NCBI GenBank assembly: GCA_005882155.1
Contig: VBCQ01000263.1
Coordinates: 1 to 21,979 of the forward strand
DNA from: Betaproteobacteria bacterium
GTDB lineage: Bacteria > Pseudomonadota > Gammaproteobacteria > Burkholderiales > Burkholderiaceae_C
Length of the DNA stretch: 21,979 nucleotides
Reading direction: 5' to 3'
The notes below the pieces were generated by a model. The model had not been told where the DNA came from and ran no database searches. It worked only from the letters and a program-made list of their open reading frames with translations. This document shows positions 7,224 through 14,900 of this stretch, one piece after another. The translations under genes and the position numbers were made by a program. Numbering within the stretch: the first letter of the stretch is position 1; each line of letters begins with the position of its first letter.

Positions 7224-8180
7224 TCAACCCCAGGATGCGGCCGCAAATTCCTCGATGAAGCGATCAACGTCGGCGGCCGGCAGATGGTCGATGCCGGCGG
7301 CCGCTGCGCGACCTGCGCCACCGAAGCGCTGGCACAACGCGTCGGCGCCTTGCGGTGCGGCAAGCGGTGCACGAACGCTGACGACCCATCCGTGCACGTC
7401 GCGCGGCTTGAGCACCGCATGCGCGCGCTGCGGGTTCGCATTCGCGAGCTCGTTGGCGACGACGCCGATGACGCGCCGGCTCCAGGCTGCGTCGGGCAGC
7501 AGCAGCACGCTGGCGTGCGCGTCGAGCCGACGCGGCGCGATGTCGGCGGCATGCTGCAGATCGTCGCGGCGCAGCCGATCGAGCTCGTCGGCAATCGTCT
7601 CGCGCACCAGCAGCTCGAGCGGGTCGGCGTATTCGATCAGGATCTCGTACAGCTTCGCCGGTGCGATGTGCACGTCGCTCTCGACGTCGCCGTAGGCGTT
7701 GTAGTTGATCGCCTCGCCGAGGCGGCGCAATCGAGCGCGCTGCTCGGCATCGAGCTTCAAGTCGTCGCACAGCCGATCGGCGACCGGCGCGAGGTTGTCG
7801 CCGTACGCGCCGACCGCCGCCCACGCGCGATGCTCGCCTTGCAGATACCGATCCATCAGCACGCTGCTGCAAACCTCGGCGCCCAGGTCGAGATGCGCTT
7901 CGAGCAGCGGATGCTGCGGCACTTCGCCTTGCGCGTGGTGATCGAAGTAGCGCACGCGTGCCCCGAGCTCGAGCAGGCGCCGTAGCGCTTGCGCATTGCG
8001 TTGCATCGCAACGTCGCAAACGAGCACCTCATCGCCGGCGCTCGCCTGCACTCTGTCGAGCAGCGCGATGTCGCGCTTCAAGCCGGTGACGAGCGTGGCC
8101 GGCGACGGATCGTGCAAGCGCCATTGCACGACTGCGCACAGGCCGTCGGCATCGCCATTGCAGACATCGAAGCGCTGCAC
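7224..8180 (-). CDS. DHH-family phosphoesterase
   Basis: 318 aa. The DHH-family metal motifs are present: Asp10 and Asp12 in FDVCNGDADGLCA, Asp56 in VLVCDVAM and Asp80-His81-His82 in YFDHHAQ. A later Asp in VGAYGDNLAP fits motif IV, and the C-terminal DHHA1-like Gly-rich segment is FGGAGRAAAAGI near residue 290. Such proteins are Mn-dependent phosphoesterases acting on short oligonucleotides, pAp, cyclic dinucleotides or inorganic phosphates; the substrate here cannot be told from sequence. The start is a GTG at 8180: an in-frame stop (that of the previous gene) lies 12 bases upstream and the conserved region begins at residue 4, so no other start is possible. No Shine-Dalgarno is visible, so translation is probably coupled to the upstream gene. 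Confidence 0.85.
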   Translation of the reverse strand: MQRFDVCNGDADGLCAVVQWRLHDPSPATLVTGLKRDIALLDRVQASAGDEVLVCDVAMQRNAQALRRLLELGARVRYFDHHAQGEVPQHPLLEAHLDLGAEVCSSVLMDRYLQGEHRAWAAVGAYGDNLAPVADRLCDDLKLDAEQRARLRRLGEAINYNAYGDVESDVHIAPAKLYEILIEYADPLELLVRETIADELDRLRRDDLQHAADIAPRRLDAHASVLLLPDAAWSRRVIGVVANELANANPQRAHAVLKPRDVHGWVVSVRAPLAAPQGADALCQRFGGAGRAAAAGIDHLPAADVDRFIEEFAAASWG

Positions 8181-8192
8181 GAAGACGAAGAC

Positions 8193-8666
8193 TTAGCTCA
8201 ACGGCCGCAGCGCGTGATCGACGCGCCGCTCGATCTCGCGCGCGTCGAAGCTCGTCAAGTCGGTCGCGATCGCAGCGCGCAGCGCCTTCATCGACTGCTC
8301 GCTCAAGTGCGACTTGATCTCGCCGAGGAACGGGTTCGACGCGAAGATCGCGAGCGCATCGCAGCGATGCGCTGCGATCGCGTCGTTCAGATGGTTCGCG
8401 AGCTGGCGCGCGAAGCTGTCGTGCTCCTTGGTTTTCGCATCGGTGCGCGGCGTGTACGACGCGCTCCCGCGGCCCGGCCCCATCGACTCGTAGCCCGAGC
8501 GATCGTCACCGAGCTCCCTGCCCTTCGCGCGGCCCAGCGGATCGTCGAACTCGGCGAGCGGCTGCAGGTGGGTCTTGCCGTCGACGCTGGCCAGGCAGGC
8601 CGCTTTCGATGCGTTGGCCAGCAGGATCCAGGTCGGCTTGAACTCGGCGTGTTTCCGGTCTTTCAT
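8193..8666 (-). CDS. Host-attachment / baeRF-like protein
   Basis: 157 aa. The order of motifs fits the 'host attachment protein' family (PF10116/baeRF-like): an N-terminal strand TWILLANASKAACL, a charged middle with FDDPLGRAKGRELGDDRSGY, then HDSFARQLANHLNDAI, the strand ALAIFASNPFLGEIKSHL and the end TDLTSFDAREIERRV. The name comes from an Agrobacterium attachment study; the fold resembles an archaeo-eukaryotic release-factor domain, so an RNA or ribosome link has been proposed for relatives. Real function unknown. The start is supported by GGAG six bases before the ATG. It is first in the operon with the DHH phosphoesterase (12 bases between) and homospermidine synthase, and divergent from the glucan synthase across 263 bases. 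Confidence 0.78.
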   Translation of the reverse strand: MKDRKHAEFKPTWILLANASKAACLASVDGKTHLQPLAEFDDPLGRAKGRELGDDRSGYESMGPGRGSASYTPRTDAKTKEHDSFARQLANHLNDAIAAHRCDALAIFASNPFLGEIKSHLSEQSMKALRAAIATDLTSFDAREIERRVDHALRPLS

Positions 8667-8838
8667 CGTCTGCTCCGCGTCGAGCGCAGTCCCGATCCGG
8701 CTCGACCTGAATCAACAATAGAGCATCGGCCGGGGCATTGCCATAAGGCCGGCCGACTCGGCGGGTTGCCCAGCAAATTCACACGAGTTTTACGCCCACG
8801 CCGTCGACGCAAACATGAGCGCTTAGGGGTCGTCTTTT

Positions 8839-8867
8839 CGCTTCACGTCTGTACACTGCGCGAAGCG
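8839..8867. repeat. Inverted repeat in the glucan-synthase upstream region
   Basis: CGCTTC at 8839-8844 and GAAGCG at 8862-8867, separated by 17 bases that include a TACACT box (8852-8857, a possible -10). The arrangement could be an operator around a promoter for the glucan synthase gene. Six-base arms in GC-rich DNA can occur by chance. The rest of 8667-8929 shows nothing I can name. Confidence 0.25.
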
Positions 8868-8929
8868 GAAACACGCGTCTGCACGGCGCCAAAAAGAAGT
8901 ACACCGGGAGGCCGCAAGGAAGTCCTGTG

Positions 8930-11900
8930 ATGGCGAGTTGGTTGGGGTCGTGGTTGGAGTGGCTGGGAGGAAAAGCCGGCCTGCAAACGCTTGTGCTCGG
9001 CGGCAGCCCGCGTGCCGACAGCGCCCCGCTGCGAGCCGAGCTGTTCACCGCCGATCAGATGGCGCAGCACGGCCGTGAGCTGGCGGTCGCGCACGAGCTG
9101 ATCCGAGGGCGCGCGCCCGATCGGCTGCTGGCTCGTCTCGCGTCGAACGAGAAGGTGCTGATCGAGGTCTGCGCGCTGCTCGCGCGCAACGCCGAGTCGA
9201 ATCGCCGCGTGACCCCGGCCGGCGAATGGTTGCTCGACAACTTCTACCTCATCGAAGAAGAGATCCGCACCGCCAAGCGCCATCTGCCGGCGGGCTACAG
9301 CCGCGAGCTGCCGCGCTTGAAGAGCGGTCCATCGGCGGGCCTGCCACGCGTCTACGACCTCGCGCTGCAAACGGTGGCACATGGCGACGGCCGCGTCGGC
9401 CGCGGCACCTTGAGCCGCTTTGTCTCGTCGTACCAGACCGAGAAGGTGCTCAACCTCGGCGAGCTGTGGGCGATTCCGATCATGCTGCGACTCGCGCTGA
9501 TCGAGAACCTGCGCCGCGTCGGCGCTGCCGTCGCTGCCGATCGCAGCGAGCGCAACCTCGCCGACCAGTGGGCCGACAAGATGCTCGACGTGGCCGAGAA
9601 AGACCCGAAGGGCCTGATCCTCGTCATCGCCGACATGGCGCGCTCCGACCCGCCGATGACCGGCGCCTTCGTCTCCGAGCTCGCACGCCGCTTGCAAGGC
9701 CGCAGCGCCGCACTCGCACTGCCGCTGACCTGGATCGAGCAGCGCCTCGCCGAGTCGAACGAGAACATCGAGCAGATGGTGCAGGCCGAAGCGCAGCACC
9801 AGGCCGCCGCGCAGGTCTCGGTCAGCAACAGCATCGGCAGCCTGCGCCTGCTCGGCTCGATGGACTGGCGCGAGTTCGTCGAGACCTTGAGCCTCGTCGA
9901 GCAGGCCTTGCGCGAAGACCCGGCGAATGTCTACGCGCGAATGGACTTCGCGACTCGCGACAGCTACCGCCATGCGATCGAGAAGATGGCCAAGCGAAGC
10001 CCGCTGTCCGAAGCCGAGCTCGCGCGCGAGACGATCCAGCTCGCGGCCGAGGCCGCCGTGCGCTTGCCGGGCGACGACCTGCGCCACACCCATGTCGGCT
10101 ACTACCTCACGAGCTCGGGCCGGCCCGAGCTCGAGCGCGCCGCCAAGGTCCGCGTCTCGGCCGCGCATCTGTGGCGCCGCCGCATGAAGCAAGCGCCGCT
10201 GCGTCCGTATGCCGGCTCATTGATGGGCCTGAGCTTGCTGTTGACCGTGGGCGCCGGCTGGTGGGCCAGCGACGCTTGGCAGCGCGATCTGTACTCGGCA
10301 CGGCCCGGCTGGTGGCTGGTGGCGGCCGGGCTCGTCCTCTTGCTGGCCAACAGCCAGCTGGCGCTGTCGCTGACGAACTGGTTCGTCGGCTTTCTGACCA
10401 AGCCGCACGCGTTGCCGCGGATGGACTTTTCGTTCGGCATTCCGCCGTCGGCGCGAACGCTGGTCGTCGTGCCGACGATGCTCGGCAGCGAGAAAGGAAT
10501 CGAGGAACTGGTCGACGCGCTCGAAGTGCGCTTCCTCGCCAACCGCGACGCGCAATTGCACTTCGGGCTGTTGACCGACTTTCGCGATGCGCCGCAAGAG
10601 ACGATGCCCGAGGATGCGGCGCTGCTGCAGCTCGCGCGCGAAAAAATCGAGGCGCTGAATCACAAGTACGCACCGGCCGCGTCGGGCGCACAGAGCGCCG
10701 AGCGCTTCTACCTGTTCCATCGGCCGCGGCGCTGGAACTCGCGCGAGCGCGTCTGGATGGGCTATGAGCGCAAGCGCGGCAAGCTCGCCGACCTGAATGC
10801 GCTGCTTCGCGGCCGCGCGAGCGCCGGCCCAGGCGAGCGCTTTTCGCTGATCGTCGGCGACACGTCGCTGCTGTGGAGCGTGCGCTACGTCATCACGCTC
10901 GACACCGACACCCAGCTGCCGCGCGATGCGGCCTGGCAGTTCGTCGGCACGATGGCGCACCCGCTGAACCGGCCGCGCTTCGGCGGTCGCGCCGAAGCGC
11001 CGCGTGTCGTCGAGGGCTACGGCATCCTGCAGCCGCGGGTCGGCGTGAGCCTGCCGGGCGCGACGCGCTCGCGCTATGCGCGCCTGTTCTGCGGCGAGCC
11101 TGGCATCGATCCCTACACGCGCGCCGTCAGCGACGTCTATCAAGACCTGTTCGGCGAAGGCTCGTTCATCGGCAAGGGCATCTACGACGTCGACGCGTTC
11201 GAGCATGTGCTCGGCGGGCGTCTGCCAGAAAACCGCATCTTGAGCCACGACCTGCTCGAAGGCTGCTACGCCCGCTCGGGCCTGTTGAGCGACGTGCAGC
11301 TGTTCGAGGAGTCTCCGTCGCGCTACGACGCTGACGTGAGCCGGCGCCACCGCTGGATTCGCGGCGACTGGCAGATCATGAGCTGGCTGCTGCCGAGCCT
11401 GCGTTTGCCGCGCCCCGACGAGCCGGCGCGTCTGGTCAAGCAACGCAATCCGTTGGCGGCGCTGTCGCGCTGGAAGATCTTCGACAACCTGCGCCGCAGC
11501 CTGACGCCCACCGCCATCACGCTGACCTTCCTGCTGGGCTGGACTGTGCTGCAGCCGGCATGGCTGTGGACCCTCTGGGGCCTCGCGATTCTGTTCGTGC
11601 CGCCGCTGATCGCCTTTGCGGTCGATCTGGTTCGCAAGCCCGAGACGCTGCGCGTGCGCCAGCATGTGAGCGCGACCGTGCCGTCGGCACTGCGCCAGCT
11701 CGGGCAGGCCGCGTTGACGCTCGCGTGTCTGCCGCACGAAGCCGCGTTCAGCCTCGACGCAGTGCTGCGCACGCTCGGCCGGCTGTGGTTCACGCGGCGA
11801 CGGCTGCTCGAATGGCAAGCGTCGGCCGACGTCGCGCCGAGCGTCGTGCCGGGCGGGCTCGAAGACCTGCGCCATACCGCGGTCACGATGTGGGCCGGGC

Positions 11901-14900
11901 CGGCACTCGCGATCGCGACGGCGATCGGTCTGATCGCGTATCGGCCAGCATCGCTCGCCATCGCGGCACCGCTGCTCGCGCTGTGGTTCGCGTCGCCGGT
12001 GATCGTCTGGTGGCTGAGCCGGCCGCTGCAGCGGCGCCAGTCGGTCATCAGTGCCGAGCAGAATCTGTTCCTGCGCCAGCTCTCGCGCCGCACCTGGGCC
12101 TTCTTCGACACCTACGTCGGCGAGGCCGACCACTACCTGCCGCCCGACAACGTGCAGGAGCACCCGGTACCGCGAATCGCGCACCGCACCTCGCCGACCA
12201 ACATGGGCTTCTCGCTGCTCGCCAACCTGAGCGCGTTCGACTTCGGCTACATCACGCTCGGCCAGCTGATCGCGCGCACCAGCGCGGCACTCGACACGTT
12301 CGAGAGGATGGAGAAGTACCAGACCCATTTCTTCAACTGGTACGACACGCAGACGCTGCAGCCGCTGCGGCCTTGCTATGTGTCGACCGTCGACAGCGGC
12401 AACCTCGCCGGCCACTTGCTGACCTTGCGCGCCGGCCTGCTGGCGCTGGCGATCGAAACGCCGCAGCCGGTGCGCTTGCTCTCCGGCATCGAAGACACGC
12501 TGCGCTTGCTGCAGCGCGCGACCGGCAAAGACGTGACCGGCAGCCCGTTGATTCGCTTTGCGACCTTGCTCGTCAGCGCGCAAGCGTCGCCGCCGACCGG
12601 CCCGGGCGGCCTGTGGCCGCTGTTCGACTCGCTCGCGCGCTGCGCGGCCGAGGTGCTCGACTGGGTCGTGCCGCCGTCGCAGCGCGAAACGCCGCTCGAT
12701 CCGGAAGCGATGACTGAAGCGCAGCGCTGGGCGACCGCGCTCGACGCGCAGTGCCGCGCCGCGCTCGCCGAACTCGAGTTCCTCGCGCCGGCGCTGGCCG
12801 ACCCGGCTCGGCGCGCCCATGCCGGCTGGGACATGCATGCGCTTCTCGACCGCAATGCGACCTTGACCGAGCTCGCGATGCGTGCCGGGGCGATGGCCGA
12901 GATCGACTACGGCTTCCTCTACGACCCGGCGCGCAACCTGATGGCAATCGGCTACAACGTCGACGAGCACCGCCGCGACTCGGGCCACTACGACCTGCTC
13001 GCCTCCGAGGTGCGGCTCGCCAGCTTCGTCGCGATCGCGCAAGGCCAAACCGCGCAGGAAAGCTGGTTCGCGCTCGGCCGGCTGCTCACCACCGCAGGCG
13101 GCGAGCCGATCCTGCTGTCGTGGAGCGGCTCGATGTTCGAGTACCTGATGCCGATGCTCGTGATGCCGAGCTACGAGAACACGCTGCTCGACCAGACGAT
13201 GCATGCCGCGGTCGAGCGGCAGATCAGCTACGGCCGGCAGCGCGGCGTGCCGTGGGGCATCTCGGAGTCGGGCTACAACGCGACCGACACCCACCTGAAC
13301 TACCAGTACCGCGCGTTCGGCGTGCCCGGGCTGGGTCTGAAGCGCGGACTCGCCGAAGACCTCGTCATCGCACCGTACGCAACGGTGATGGCGCTGATGG
13401 TCGAGCCGAAGGCGGCGTGCCAGAACCTGCAGCGCCTCGCCGCAGAAGGCCTCGCCGGCACCTACGGCTTCTACGAGGCGATCGACTACACACCGTCGCG
13501 CGTGCCGCGCGGCCAGACAAGCGCCGTCGTGCGTTCGTTCATGGCGCATCACCAGGGGATGAGCCTGCTCGCGCTCGGCTACCTGCTGCTCGGCCAGCCG
13601 ATGCAGCGCCGCTTCGAGTCCGACCCGCAATTGCAGGCGACCTTGCTGCTGCTGCAGGAGCGCATCCCGAAGGTGCTCGCGTTCCATCCGCACACCGCCG
13701 ATCGCGCCGAGATGCGCGCGTCGTTCGGCGCCGCCGAGACGCCGCTGCGCCTGATCACCACGCCCGACACGCCGATGCCCGAAGTGCAGCTGCTGTCCAA
13801 CGGGCGCTACCACGTGATGATCACCAACGCGGGCGGCGGCTACAGCCGCTGGAAAGACCTCGCGGTCACGCGCTGGCACGAAGACGGCACGCGCGACTCG
13901 TGGGGCAGCTTCTGCTATTTGCGCGACACCGAGACCGGCACCTACTGGTCGACGGCGCATCAGCCGACGCTGTGGAAGTCCGACTCCTACGAAGCCATCT
14001 TCACCGAGGGCCGGGCCGAGTTCAAGCGCCGCGACCAGGGGATCGACGCCTACACCGAGGTCGTCGTTTCGCCGGAAGACGACATCGAGCTGCGGCGGCT
14101 GCGCATCACCAACGTCAGCCGCTCGCGCCGCAGCATCGAGGTCACGAGCTACGCCGAGGTGGTGCTCGCGCCGCAGGCCGCCGACATGCAGCATCCGGCA
14201 TTCAGCAAGCTGTTCGTGCAGACCGAATTGCTGCCCGATCTGCCGGCGCTGCTGTGCACGCGCCGGCCACGTTCACCCGAAGAGGCGGTGCCGTGGATGT
14301 GCCACCTGATGGCGGTGCACGGTGCGAAGGCCGGGCCGGCGTCGCACGAGACCGACCGCGCGCGCTTCATCGGCCGCGGTCGCGAGCTGAATGCACCGCA
14401 GGCGATGCGCGTGGCCGGGGCGCTGTCGGGCAGCGCCGGCTCGGTGCTCGACCCGGTGGCCGCGACGCGCCGCGTCATCACGCTCGAGCCCGAGCAGACG
14501 GCGACGATCGACATGGTCTACGGCATGGCCGACACGCGCGATGCCTGCATCGCGCTGCTCGCCAAATACGTCGACCGCCGGCTCGCCGACCGCGTCTTCG
14601 AGCTCGCCTGGACGCACAGCCAGGTCGTGCTGCGCCAGCTGAACGCGACCGAGGCCGACACCGAGCTGTACGCGCGGCTGGCCAGCGCGGTGACCTATGC
14701 GCAATCGACGCTGCGCGCCGACAATGCGGTGCTGCTGCGCAACCGGCGCAGCCAGTCGAGCCTGTGGGGCTATGCGATTTCGGGCGACCTGCCGATCGTG
14801 CTGGTGCAGGTCGGCGAGGCCGGCAACATCGACCTCGTGCGGCAGATGGTGCAGGCCCACGCGTGGTGGCGGCTGAAGGGACTCGCGATCGACCTCGTGG

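Noticed and set aside
6204..7985. 593-codon plus-strand open frame across two genes
   Set aside because: Runs antisense to homospermidine synthase and the DHH gene, both well supported; no motifs of its own.
10217..14194. 1,325-codon open frame on the minus strand opposite the glucan synthase
   Set aside because: Composition is Arg/Ala/Gln/His/Val-rich without domain motifs, as expected for the antisense frame of a high-GC3 gene; the plus-strand protein has clear GT84/GH94 motifs throughout.
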